DNA from: a virus
Strand: one strand, 5' to 3'
IMG/VR virus record: IMGVR_UViG_3300042691_013192
Span: 1 to 43,636 of that record
Length of the DNA stretch: 43,636 bases
A program made the translations under genes and the position numbers. Below the pieces are notes generated by a model. The model ran no database searches. It was not told the origin of the DNA and saw only the letters and a program-made list of their open reading frames with translations. Shown in pieces: positions 9,190-17,350 of the stretch; the first letter of the stretch is position 1, and every line of letters begins with the position of its first letter.

Positions 9190-10441
9190 ACATATCCCTC
9201 TCTTCATCTGTTAATAAGTTATAATCCACTGTCCCCTTTGGGCAGTCCATTACTAATACTTTCTTATTCAAGTACCCACCATTACACGCCTGTATCTTAT
9301 CCGCCACCAGTAAGTTGTTAAGTATCTTAACTAACTCTGGGAAAGATTCTAAGTCTGTGTGTACTTGCTTCCAAATATCTTTGGGCGTCATCGGAGCCCG
9401 CGCCGAATCTAGCACTTGCATTATCTTATGACTCACATCTGAGTTCTTAGCTTTACCAAATTCACCTAGTGCTTTAGGCATCATCTTTTCAGTATGTGTA
9501 AGAACTGTGTTAGCATAGATAACATCTTCTACTTCTATTGTTGTACTCAATCTGCTAGCTGCTGATATTAGTGTGAGCTTAATTAGTTGGTTAAGTCTCC
9601 TGCCGTTGTAGTATTGGAATCTCGAATCAGGTATTCCTTGGAATGTTTTGTATATCTTATCTAATAAATCTTCTGCACCTTTGGATAGCTTAGCTTCACC
9701 TCGTACTTTGTGTTGGATATCTTTGTAGAAATTTGTAAGTTGTTGACCTAACTCTGTGGAGGGCGGCTTGGGGAAAGTAATTCTTCTACCTGTCGGTTCA
9801 CCGTGTACAAGTATAAGTCTTGAAAAGAACCCTTGACCGATAGCTTCTGGGGGCATAAGTGTAGATAGATTTGTTGGAGTATTACCGCCGAAGATATTAA
9901 TTGTTGGATTGTTAATGTAGACTTGTCTTGAATTCTTAAGTTTGTTTTCATATGTACCCTCGTAATCCCATAAGTTACCTAGTGTGGATAGGAACTCTAG
10001 GATAGCAGTTGTTCCAAAGAAGTCATTAAATTCATCGGCCGCAATAAATGACTCAACAGGTTCATTACTAATGTCTGGACCAAATATGTTCTGTGTAAGT
10101 ATATCCTCTGGTGACTTATCTTTAATATCGAACTCATTACCTATACCGGCCAGATCCATTAAGTACTTTTCTTTAGATGTTTTGTCCGGTGCAAATGTTG
10201 TATAGCCGCTAGCTTTCATTAGGTTGCGCATTATTTTAATTACAGTAGATTTTCTAGTAGCTGGTATTCCAATTAACTTAACATACATATTGGGGTATAT
10301 CTTAAAGTGCCCATGTTGAAAGTAGAAGTTCCTACCTAGGAAACCGGCGATGGACATAATAGCTGCCCACCTATGATAGAAAGTAGGAGCTTCTGACTCG
10401 CCTATATAATCTATATACAGCGAGAAGAAGTCCTTGTGCAT
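9182..10441 (-). CDS. DUF3987-like AAA/RecA-fold ATPase, probable replicative helicase
   Basis: This 419-residue protein has a P-loop of unusual form, GIPATRKST (58-66). It also has a Walker B-like FIAADE (132-137), a sensor-like NIFGGNTP (182-189) and a candidate arginine near RLILVHGEPTGRR. This order, and the N-terminal YIDYIGESEAPTFYHRWAA, fit the DUF3987 group of phage and plasmid proteins often annotated as helicase or primase-helicase. Residues about 353-395 resemble a winged helix (TPKDIWKQV ... LNNLLVADKI ... GGYL), probably binding DNA. No TOPRIM or other primase domain is visible. It lies beside the polymerase, which supports a replisome role. Confidence 0.7.
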   Translation of the reverse strand: MHKDFFSLYIDYIGESEAPTFYHRWAAIMSIAGFLGRNFYFQHGHFKIYPNMYVKLIGIPATRKSTVIKIMRNLMKASGYTTFAPDKTSKEKYLMDLAGIGNEFDIKDKSPEDILTQNIFGPDISNEPVESFIAADEFNDFFGTTAILEFLSTLGNLWDYEGTYENKLKNSRQVYINNPTINIFGGNTPTNLSTLMPPEAIGQGFFSRLILVHGEPTGRRITFPKPPSTELGQQLTNFYKDIQHKVRGEAKLSKGAEDLLDKIYKTFQGIPDSRFQYYNGRRLNQLIKLTLISAASRLSTTIEVEDVIYANTVLTHTEKMMPKALGEFGKAKNSDVSHKIMQVLDSARAPMTPKDIWKQVHTDLESFPELVKILNNLLVADKIQACNGGYLNKKVLVMDCPKGTVDYNLLTDEERDMYE

Positions 10442-10445
10442 AGTG

Positions 10446-10733
10446 TCACTTGCCTTTTTTATAAGTTAATCCAAACTCTCTTAGGAATTGATGCACACCT
10501 TCCTTAGCTGCCATAACAGAGAGTACTTTTCTATCTTCGCATACTTTGTCTACTGCCAGATTACTATGCTTAGCTTGAATACTATCTTTAAGTATTAGAT
10601 AGGCTAAAGTAGAGAATATCATTGCGCCTGATAGGAAAGATAATACTATTACTTTGAACAGTTGCCAGAATAACTTCACCTCTCTTTCTAGTTGGCCATC
10701 TAAGTCCTGTCTTGTTTGTATTTGATCTATCAA
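10446..10733 (-). CDS. Small single-pass membrane protein in the replication block
   Basis: This 95-residue protein starts at TTG, five bases after a perfect GGAGG, so the non-ATG start is convincing. It has a charged N-terminus, one strong membrane helix at about residues 26-49 (VIVLSFLSGAMIFSTLAYLI), then a charged mixed tail ending TYKKGK. It lies between the DNA polymerase and the DUF3987-type ATPase with gaps of a few bases, so it is translated with the replisome. No family was recognised. It could tether replication to the inner membrane or modify the envelope; both are guesses. Confidence 0.7.
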   Translation of the reverse strand: MIDQIQTRQDLDGQLEREVKLFWQLFKVIVLSFLSGAMIFSTLAYLILKDSIQAKHSNLAVDKVCEDRKVLSVMAAKEGVHQFLREFGLTYKKGK

Positions 10734-10742
10734 TCTTACCTC

Positions 10743-13004
10743 CTATTCAGTGGTTGCCCAACTTAGCGCACCCTTGCCATCTTTACCTGCTTTGATATCT
10801 GCAGGCACCGTGAATGTTCTTACTACTCCATCGTAACCTTTAACTGTTACTGGAATTTCCATGCGCTTTCTAACCTCCTCCGCAAAGTACTCATGTCCTT
10901 CTCTAAACATAAACAATATAGAGTCATGGATCTGACCAAGTAACTTAAATAAAGCACCGCGCGGGTTTATAGCTTCATTCATACTCAGTTCGCGGTGACA
11001 TTTAATGAAACCTTTATTAACAGTCTGCGCATTAAGTGACTGTGGGCCATGTGCAATATAAGCATTGAGCGCGGTCTTTGATTTGGTAGGATCAGAGAAG
11101 CAATACCTAGTCCAGCCTGTTGCACCCACTAATAAGTTAGTTGTCATAACATCGCGCTTCACTCCCTCATAATATACTGGCCGCAGTCTGGAGTATCTAA
11201 CATGGAATTGATTAAGCAAGTAGGTAGCTACATCAATCGGTTGCCAGCTCTTAGGTAGATTGAGTAAGCGTTTAGCTTCATAGATTTTAATCAAGCCCAT
11301 AGTATCTACAAGTACGGCTGGCCCCATGTTATAGTTAGCGCCATGATTCACACGCTTAGCTAAGTCACGCAGGGCTTTGTTAATGACTTGGTGCAACTCT
11401 TCAATATAAATACTTTCATACGGTACACCAAAGAAACTTGCAGCATTCATTGAGTGAAAGTCATAGTCCGCGTTAACAGCCGCTATCATAGTAGGCTCAC
11501 CAGATATGTAAGCTGTATCCCACGTCTCTGCTTGCTTAAGATCGCACTCAGCTATTCTCCAACCTTCAGGCGCAACGAGAGTTTGCTTAACTGCTTTACC
11601 TCTAGGTATGTTCTGTAGCTGTAGTCCACACCAGAAGTGATGCTCTTTAGAGGCTAGCCTACCTGTGTCAGTAGCATGTGGATTAAGTGAGTATAATATA
11701 ACTCCCTTGTGTTCTTTGCCTACTGTGAGATAGGTGGATACCAGTTTCCTGTATTTACGCAAGTCTAATATGGTATCTATTATCCTATTGTTGAGCGGAT
11801 GCCTGAATGCAGCTTTACGTAAACTCTTTTCGTCAGTGGACTCTTGAGCTATATCAGCACAGCCTAGCACTCTAAGTAATTGAGCAACTTGCTTGGGCGA
11901 GTTAGAGTTAAATCCTTTGGTGCCTAGCATATTTTCTAGTGACTTAGTCTTGTCAGCTATCTTACCCTCGTACTCAGCCTGTACTTCTTTAAGTTTATCT
12001 AAGTCTCTTGGTATACCAGTCATCTCGCAATGGTGGCAGGCATATACAAGTTGTATCTCAGCTAGGTAATTACCCCAAGCATAGGCTGGCATCTCTACGG
12101 TAGCAGCTAAGAATGATAACACAGTACCATAGGTATCTAGTCCGCAGTATTTATAATACTCATGCAGGTCTGTAGTCTCAGCTAAATCTTTCCAGTATAT
12201 GGAATCACGTACTAGATAAGAAGTAATAAAGCCTAAGTCTTTAGGCATTTCTGAATACCAAGAGTGGAATAGGTTAGCAGTATCCCAACAGTAGTTGTAA
12301 GGTACCGCATTGTACATAGATAAGTAGGCTAGGTCATACTTACCATTCTGAAATACTTTGCGCGACTTAATTTCCCAATTAAACTTACGCATCCACGCTA
12401 CAGCCCACATACTATCTATAGGGAGTACAGCTGTGTGAGTTGTAACCTCGCCAGTCTCCGATATAAACAGCGCAGTGTAGCCTATGCATCTAATACCTAA
12501 TGGATCTTTTATTGTCTCAATATCTACCGCCAGTGCATAGCAATCTTTGTAAGCATCGAATACTTGCTCTATGTTACTATGGTCTAGTATACACCAGTTA
12601 AACTCTGGACATTGTAGCCAAGTGTCTGGAGATATTAACTTAGATATGAATCGCTGGGCAATATGCTTACCGTATGGCACAGTTACTAACTGTTTGAGGG
12701 GCGCGGTGAATACTATTTCTAATCCATCGCGCTTAAAGAGTGAGCCTTGATAGTTGTCTATGCTAGGATTCTTTACTGATAAAGTGTTACCTGATAAGTC
12801 ATTAACCAGAAGTTTAAGATACTTAGGTGATGTAGATATAACACCTGTGATACCTACTGATCTACAGTATATATAAACTTCTGCTAGTGTTGATGGCTCA
12901 TTAAGTAATACTTTGGCAGGCTTGCCGCCTACTAAAGGTTTGAGATATGGCAGATAAGATTGATCTTCTGGAGTACCAAGAAATAGAAGTCTTTGATGTT
13001 CCAT
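10743..13004 (-). CDS. Family A DNA polymerase with 3'-5' exonuclease domain
   Basis: This 753-residue protein carries all three exonuclease motifs: AVDIET (D161, E163), NGKYDLAYL (D224) and YCGLD (Y286, D290). It also has the polymerase A, B and C motifs: ECDLKQAE (D488), RDLAKRVNHGANYN (R546, K550, Y558) and GQIHDS (H693, D694). An N-terminal region of about 150 residues is unassigned. Two residues differ from the usual form. His554 sits where the O-helix usually has Phe or Tyr (E. coli 762), and motif C reads HDS rather than HDE. The ATG has only a weak upstream AGG. It replicates the phage genome with proofreading. No separate primase was found. Confidence 0.95.
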   Translation of the reverse strand: MEHQRLLFLGTPEDQSYLPYLKPLVGGKPAKVLLNEPSTLAEVYIYCRSVGITGVISTSPKYLKLLVNDLSGNTLSVKNPSIDNYQGSLFKRDGLEIVFTAPLKQLVTVPYGKHIAQRFISKLISPDTWLQCPEFNWCILDHSNIEQVFDAYKDCYALAVDIETIKDPLGIRCIGYTALFISETGEVTTHTAVLPIDSMWAVAWMRKFNWEIKSRKVFQNGKYDLAYLSMYNAVPYNYCWDTANLFHSWYSEMPKDLGFITSYLVRDSIYWKDLAETTDLHEYYKYCGLDTYGTVLSFLAATVEMPAYAWGNYLAEIQLVYACHHCEMTGIPRDLDKLKEVQAEYEGKIADKTKSLENMLGTKGFNSNSPKQVAQLLRVLGCADIAQESTDEKSLRKAAFRHPLNNRIIDTILDLRKYRKLVSTYLTVGKEHKGVILYSLNPHATDTGRLASKEHHFWCGLQLQNIPRGKAVKQTLVAPEGWRIAECDLKQAETWDTAYISGEPTMIAAVNADYDFHSMNAASFFGVPYESIYIEELHQVINKALRDLAKRVNHGANYNMGPAVLVDTMGLIKIYEAKRLLNLPKSWQPIDVATYLLNQFHVRYSRLRPVYYEGVKRDVMTTNLLVGATGWTRYCFSDPTKSKTALNAYIAHGPQSLNAQTVNKGFIKCHRELSMNEAINPRGALFKLLGQIHDSILFMFREGHEYFAEEVRKRMEIPVTVKGYDGVVRTFTVPADIKAGKDGKGALSWATTE

Positions 13005-13046
13005 GTTAGCCTAGAGTGTAGTGAATTGTTTGTATTGTGTGAGTGG

Positions 13047-13069
13047 TCCCCTCTACTATGCCGAGGGGA
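13047..13069 (-). other. Intercistronic hairpin upstream of the polymerase gene
   Basis: TCCCCTC (13047-13053) and GAGGGGA (13063-13069) form a perfect 7-bp GC-rich stem with a 9-nt loop, in the 124-bp gap between the SSB-like gene and the polymerase gene. Neither strand has a T run after it, so it does not look like an intrinsic terminator. It may affect mRNA processing, stability or polymerase expression. Confidence 0.5.
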
Positions 13070-13128
13070 GGCCATTGCTTTAGGCTCTGCGTGCCTAGTA
13101 CTACATACTACTAACTACAACAAACTAA

Positions 13129-13593
13129 TTAAGCAAGAATAGTGTTAAGAATAGTAGTGTATTTAGCTGGTACTTTGCCTACTGGGTCAGTAGCCTTAGG
13201 CTTAGGCGAGTAAATACCAGTAACTACATACACATCCAAGTCCTTAGCCTTCTCAATCAACTGATCAAATGTAGTGATCCCTAGACCTTCGAACAATCCA
13301 ACTGATGCCTTCTTTAGATTGTTCATAGCATACTTATTATCTAGTGCATAATTAACACTGCACTCTGTGCCGGGGAGTGTAGGCTCAGCATTTGGATCTT
13401 CTTGTTCTGTAGTAGATACATGAGTTAAATTCCAAATAATCTTACCTGCTTTTGGTGTTCCAAATTCTACTTTACCGGGCTCGAATGTGACAGTTAGTTT
13501 AGATAAATGTAGGCCGGGTGTAAATGGTTTCAACTCTGGCAAGTCAGCAATATCGTCGAGGCCGAAAGCTAGTGAGTTATTGATATCAGTCAT
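13129..13593 (-). CDS. Putative single-stranded DNA-binding protein
   Basis: This 154-residue, mostly beta-type protein opens with an acidic stretch (FGLDDIADLPELKPFTPG) and continues with strands (LSKLTVTFEPG, KIIWNLTHV). The pattern resembles small phage proteins of the DUF669/DUF2815 kind, encoded beside recombination ATPases and often treated as OB-fold ssDNA-binding proteins. AAAGGT lies 8 nt before the ATG. It follows the Sak4-type ATPase gene, and Sak4-type annealases are known to work with a phage SSB. It lacks the classical acidic DDxPF tail. The SSB role is inferred from size, fold pattern and context. Confidence 0.5.
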   Translation of the reverse strand: MTDINNSLAFGLDDIADLPELKPFTPGLHLSKLTVTFEPGKVEFGTPKAGKIIWNLTHVSTTEQEDPNAEPTLPGTECSVNYALDNKYAMNNLKKASVGLFEGLGITTFDQLIEKAKDLDVYVVTGIYSPKPKATDPVGKVPAKYTTILNTILA

Positions 13594-13694
13594 GGTTTGT
13601 TACCTTTAAGTTTAAGTTATTGTTAATACATTGAGTTACTGCTAGTTAGGTACTGCTATGAGCTAAGCTCGTGGGTGCTACATTAAAGCTAAAG

Positions 13695-15038
13695 TTATTT
13701 CCTAGTTGTTGCGTTAAGTAATCTAACTCTAGCCATTAATTCTGATGTTGATAATTTAGGTTGTGGTGAAGGCACTACTGTTTCTTGTTCTTGTACTGTT
13801 GTTTGTTTATCTTGAGTTGGTTCTCGAACATTCTGGCTGCTGAGTGACGACGTGCTGCTTGCATCATTGATTCCACTCTCAACTGTTCCCAAAACTGTAA
13901 GTTTTGTCCCATCTGGCTTACTGACTCTATTTGGCTCCGCTGTAATATTGAGTTGACTTCCCGTAATTTGCGTGTTTGGCAGATCTGTTCGTTGAGTAAG
14001 TTCTTTAGTTTGACCACTCTGTCCTGTGAGAATCTGTGCCGGTTTATCCACCAGTGGATTAGCAGTTGCTGGCAAATTGCAAGTACTAATAGCGGTGTTG
14101 CTATTGTTAATAGTGCTTGGCTTAATGGCACTGTTTCCGGTAGGTACTCTAGCAGCCCCTGTACCCAGTCCTGTATAGATACCGCCGGTAACATATCCTT
14201 TAGTACTATCACGTTTTGCTGTATCTCTGCTAAGAAAAATGTCAAGTAATCCATTTGTTGAGTTCTCCAGTGCTAGGTTAGATGCGCTTTTAGTCAATAC
14301 ATTAGGGCGGTAAGTAGTAGATGAAGCTAGTATGTGCTTACCATTTTTGATTGTTGCGTATAATACATGGTTAAATGCTGAGGCTATAGTTATTGAGGTT
14401 GCTTTACTGCCGAATAGTGGAACAAGTTTCTTACTGCCATCTTCCATTTCAGCTTCAATGGTATGTGTAATACAAACTAGGTTATACTTGGCTTGTTGTA
14501 AGTATGATTTAATCATACCGCATATCTTAGATAAGTTACCCCAGTCATCAATCTGCATCTTGTATTCTATAGGATCAGCTACGTTCTTAGTAATGCTTGA
14601 TGTGGCCGATGCGGTAAGCTGAGTGAGTGAGTCAATAACTACTACCCAAGAATTATCTAATTTATCTAGCTCTACTAGAATGTAAGGTTTAGATTCTTTA
14701 GTGCAGATACCACAGTCTACTTTACCGTGCGCGGTACATATCTTAACTGGCTTGCCGCGTAAAAGTTTTAACATAGTTTCTACAGCAATAGGCCAAGTAG
14801 GTGTATCGGGAATAGTCAAAGGTATTATGTGGTCTTTGAGTTCTTTAGGTAACTGCTTAAGAGTGGACATGCCTTTCTCTAAATTAATGTATAGTACATT
14901 GTAATATTTAGCTAATTGCCCTGAAGCTAGTGTCTTACCTGTGCCGGGATCGCCGTGAATAATAACTTTCTCTGATAGATCAGCTTCTTGATCTGACATT
15001 GATATATTGTATTCTTGTGGTTGGGTTAGTTCACTCAT
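13695..15038 (-). CDS. Sak4-type RecA-core ATPase with long low-complexity tail
   Basis: This 447-residue protein has a RecA-like core in its first ~265 residues: Walker A HGDPGTGKT (28-36), Walker B WVVVIDSL (131-138) and a motif-III-like CITHT (189-193). Single-domain ATPases of this kind (Sak4) promote single-strand annealing or strand invasion in phages. An insertion at 97-116 has Cys101, His104, Cys109 and Cys112, which could bind zinc. Residues ~268-425 are S/T/N/Q/P-rich and look disordered, ending in a short charged helix (STSELMARVRLL). A second reading frame is open through nearly all of this tail (13775-14254). The ATG follows AAAGGT and overlaps the previous stop by 8 nt. Confidence 0.8.
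   Translation of the reverse strand: MSELTQPQEYNISMSDQEADLSEKVIIHGDPGTGKTLASGQLAKYYNVLYINLEKGMSTLKQLPKELKDHIIPLTIPDTPTWPIAVETMLKLLRGKPVKICTAHGKVDCGICTKESKPYILVELDKLDNSWVVVIDSLTQLTASATSSITKNVADPIEYKMQIDDWGNLSKICGMIKSYLQQAKYNLVCITHTIEAEMEDGSKKLVPLFGSKATSITIASAFNHVLYATIKNGKHILASSTTYRPNVLTKSASNLALENSTNGLLDIFLSRDTAKRDSTKGYVTGGIYTGLGTGAARVPTGNSAIKPSTINNSNTAISTCNLPATANPLVDKPAQILTGQSGQTKELTQRTDLPNTQITGSQLNITAEPNRVSKPDGTKLTVLGTVESGINDASSTSSLSSQNVREPTQDKQTTVQEQETVVPSPQPKLSTSELMARVRLLNATTRK
13775..14254 (-). CDS. Nested out-of-frame gene: predicted membrane protein with basic helical tail
   Basis: This 159-codon frame lies entirely inside the Sak4-type gene in another frame. It starts at an ATG with GGAG ten bases upstream, inside the coding sequence for residues 256-263 of the host gene. 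The product has a hydrophobic N-terminal helix, one strong membrane segment at about 45-69 (SQALLTIATPLLVLAICQQL) followed by WWINRHR, then a basic amphipathic helical tail to the end. This is an ordered protein-like composition. The host frame over the same bases is low-complexity S/T/N/Q sequence. The overlap spans host residues 262-421 and stops before the host's final charged helix. A spanin-like, toxin-like or membrane-anchoring role is possible; function is unknown. Translation is inferred from the sequence only. Confidence 0.6.
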   Translation of the reverse strand: MDYLTFFLAEIQQNVIVLKDMLPAVSIQDWVQGLLEYLPETVPLSQALLTIATPLLVLAICQQLLIHWWINRHRFSQDRVVKLKNLLNEQICQTRKLREVNSILQRSQIESVSQMGQNLQFWEQLRVESMMQAARRHSAARMFENQLKINKQQYKNKKQ

Positions 15039-15240
15039 TTAATTTACCTTTGAGATTTAAGTTAAGCTTGTATTGTGATTCAGGTTTGCAGGATGGTTTA
15101 GTTCTTCCATTAAGTTGTTGAACAGTTTGCTTAGGTACAGTGCTAAATCCATAATACTCTTGTCTGGCTATATCACCGCACCTAGTACATCTTAAGTAGT
15201 TAACATTAGTTGTGAGTACATAGGGTTCATAATTATGCAT
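15031..15240 (-). CDS. Hypothetical small protein with a CxxC motif
   Basis: This 69-residue protein contains LRCTRCGDIA near residue 20, which resembles half of a zinc ribbon, and one later Cys. The frame is open further upstream but would overlap the preceding gene by 125 bases. The ATG at 15240 overlaps its stop by only 8 nt and has AAGAGG about 11 nt upstream. Its stop overlaps the start of the Sak4-type gene by 8 nt, so the three genes look translationally coupled. No family was recognised. Confidence 0.6.
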   Translation of the reverse strand: MHNYEPYVLTTNVNYLRCTRCGDIARQEYYGFSTVPKQTVQQLNGRTKPSCKPESQYKLNLNLKGKLNE

Positions 15241-15871
15241 TTGGATATAGCCTCTTACCTTTAGTATATAACACAACCCCATCTCTATAAGTAATTTCTT
15301 CGTATTGGTATAACTGTGCTGTTCTAAGGCTTGTATTAAGATGCCAATTGGCCTCATCTAAGCTAGTGAATATGCGCATACACTTGTGATGATTCTGAGC
15401 TTTTGGTGGCTTAACATTGTAATGAAGATGATATACTGTCTTGTTACTTACCTGATCGCTAGGTGAGTAGCCCATTTTATCTTGATTGTATTTAGGCTCT
15501 GGTTTAGGCGGATTAAGTATCAGCTTTTTACCGGGTACTCTTATTATATCGCCTTGATGTATAAGTGGATATAGTTTGTGTAAATCTGGGAAGTAACATG
15601 TCACTTCACTAAGCTCTACTATAACTATAAATACTTCAGGATCATGTGTGCTTGCTTGTAATCCAAGCTCGATATCAAATTGTCTTTTAATACTAGGGTA
15701 TACATTCATCGATGTACTTATGAGTAGTTTTGAATAATATTCATTTTCTTCTTTACGCACATGTGAGAACTTAAAGTCATATCCAGACCTAGATAAATTT
15801 CCTACAAGTATGTTGTTATCATTAGAAATTAGGTACTTTCTTACCAGCTCCAAATCACTTTTGGTTGTCAT
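15233..15871 (-). CDS. Hypothetical protein between nuclease and recombinase genes
   Basis: This is a 212-residue protein of mixed alpha/beta character with no family I recognise. The first half has a beta-rich region (PEVFIVIVELSEVTCYF), followed by a Pro/Lys-rich linker and a C-terminal unit (MRIFTSLDEANWHLNTSLRT). The ATG shares its A with the stop of the nuclease gene (TGATG) and has AGGAG at 7-nt spacing; a GTG three bases earlier is less well placed. A role in recombination is suggested only by its tight position between nuclease and Sak4-type genes. Confidence 0.65.
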   Translation of the reverse strand: MTTKSDLELVRKYLISNDNNILVGNLSRSGYDFKFSHVRKEENEYYSKLLISTSMNVYPSIKRQFDIELGLQASTHDPEVFIVIVELSEVTCYFPDLHKLYPLIHQGDIIRVPGKKLILNPPKPEPKYNQDKMGYSPSDQVSNKTVYHLHYNVKPPKAQNHHKCMRIFTSLDEANWHLNTSLRTAQLYQYEEITYRDGVVLYTKGKRLYPNA

Positions 15872-16905
15872 CACAAATCTCCTATTGTATTATTAATCAA
15901 TGCTTCACTGTAATTTTCTATCTTAGCTTCGGCCGGTGCATCCACTTCTCTACTTTGCTGCGCGGTTATAAGATCCATTAGATCTAGTTTAATTGGGAAC
16001 TTAGCCTCCTCCGCGAGTAACCTAGCTTGCTCTTTAGCATTGATAGGTAAGGTTAAGTGCTTAGTGGATAAGTTACACACATCAATGAACTTGCATGTCT
16101 TGTGGTACTTGTTAATACAGTTATCACCATTCTTAGGGTAGGCTCCACTGGCCTCATATAACTTAATGATTTCCATGTCAATGATTAAGTCTCGTATCCA
16201 AGTAGCTCGCTCAGTGAGTGACTTATTAAACGATATCGGCGGTGCATACTCGAATGTTTTAGTTAGATATGCTAAGTACAGCACTCGATAAGATGTTATA
16301 TTAGGAAACAGCGCGTCTAATACTACAGCATAACCTAGCGCCTGTGAAGAGTTCTTATACATTGCAGGGTTAACGGACTTGAGTGAAGTAGTCTTACACT
16401 CTAATACAACTATCTCACCTGTTAATCTGTTAGTAAGCACTGCGTCAATAGAACCTCTGAACTTAAATCCATCCGGCATTGAGATAGTAAACCCTAGTTC
16501 ACAGCACGGCTCACCATTGTAGTAGGCTAACTCGTAACCTCTTAATAATCCTGTATCTAACGCAGCTTTGAATTTTTGAATAGCAACTATAGCTAGTGAG
16601 AATGATTTTTGTCTTTTATCATCATAGTAATCTAAGTCACCCTTGAATGCTAAGAATGCTTTTAATATAACTTTATCTAGTGGTGTACCTTTAAGTACTT
16701 CTTGTACTCCATCACCTACTATATGGCCAAATGAGAATGTAGCTTCTTCAACTTGTTGTACATCCTCGTCATTGTATTCACCGATTGAGCGTTTCTTATA
16801 TAACTCATAGGCGCGGGGGCAGGCATGTAATTGGCTACGTGAAGAGTAAGATAATAGTTTAATTCTTTCATCAATTGTGTCTTGAGTATCTTGAGCGTCT
16901 GTCAT
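15871..16905 (-). CDS. Cas4/RecB-like PD-(D/E)XK nuclease, possibly Fe-S
   Basis: This 344-residue protein has the PD-(D/E)XK order of the RecB/AddB/Cas4 group: LHACPRAYEL (C29), FGHIVGDGVQ (H61), FRGSIDAV (D154), VLECKTT (E169, K171) and SSQALGYAV (Q188). One N-terminal Cys and three C-terminal Cys (C263, C271, C277 in NCINKYHKTCKFIDVC) match the arrangement that holds a 4Fe-4S cluster in relatives. Such enzymes are DNA exonucleases that prepare single-stranded ends, which fits the neighbouring Sak4-type ATPase and SSB-like genes. The ATG is preceded by AGG at 7 nt. Fe-S binding is inferred. Confidence 0.8.
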   Translation of the reverse strand: MTDAQDTQDTIDERIKLLSYSSRSQLHACPRAYELYKKRSIGEYNDEDVQQVEEATFSFGHIVGDGVQEVLKGTPLDKVILKAFLAFKGDLDYYDDKRQKSFSLAIVAIQKFKAALDTGLLRGYELAYYNGEPCCELGFTISMPDGFKFRGSIDAVLTNRLTGEIVVLECKTTSLKSVNPAMYKNSSQALGYAVVLDALFPNITSYRVLYLAYLTKTFEYAPPISFNKSLTERATWIRDLIIDMEIIKLYEASGAYPKNGDNCINKYHKTCKFIDVCNLSTKHLTLPINAKEQARLLAEEAKFPIKLDLMDLITAQQSREVDAPAEAKIENYSEALINNTIGDL

Positions 16906-16913
16906 ATCAATAC

Positions 16914-17342
16914 CTACTTTTTCTTTGGAAACTTATTGAATGCGGCTTTAGCTAAATTTATATTATGCTCTGCTATTCTTTTACTTTGTTTCCTTCTTAC
17001 GTCGTCACACTCCCATGAGAAGTCTTTGAATATATCCTCGAATACAAGTGCCATATGTGATAAGCCAAGTTGATCTAAATCAAAGTTAACTATTAGTTCT
17101 ATGTCACCTACACTGAGTAATACTTCGATGCTGTATTTGTGTAATATATTATAAGGTAATAGACCTGCTTCATTCACATTGGTTAATCTACATTCAATCT
17201 CAGCTAGTAACTCAGGTACTACACCATAGTATAATATGGCGCCAAACTTTTTATTCTTAAGTACCCATGAGTCCTCAGTAATTATAAGTGGACCTTGTAC
17301 TGTGTTAAACTGTGTTGTGTGCATCTGATCTTGTATGCTCAT
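16914..17342 (-). CDS. Hypothetical protein
   Basis: This 142-residue protein has a beta-rich N-terminal half (GPLIITEDSWVL, FGAILYYGVVPELL) and a Lys/Arg-rich helical C-terminus ending FPKKK that could contact nucleic acid. AAGGT lies 7 nt before the ATG. It sits 8 nt upstream of the nuclease gene in the same direction. No known family was recognised. Confidence 0.65.
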   Translation of the reverse strand: MSIQDQMHTTQFNTVQGPLIITEDSWVLKNKKFGAILYYGVVPELLAEIECRLTNVNEAGLLPYNILHKYSIEVLLSVGDIELIVNFDLDQLGLSHMALVFEDIFKDFSWECDDVRRKQSKRIAEHNINLAKAAFNKFPKKK

Positions 17343-17350
17343 ATTACACC

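Noticed and set aside
12862-13042. 47-codon minus-strand frame overlapping the polymerase start
   Set aside because: It has no ribosome site and overlaps the polymerase N-terminus in another frame without protein-like composition.
13953-14249. Plus-strand frame of 98 codons opposite the Sak4-type tail
   Set aside because: It is antisense to two minus-strand frames, has no convincing ribosome site and lies in a block transcribed the other way. It is best explained as a shadow.
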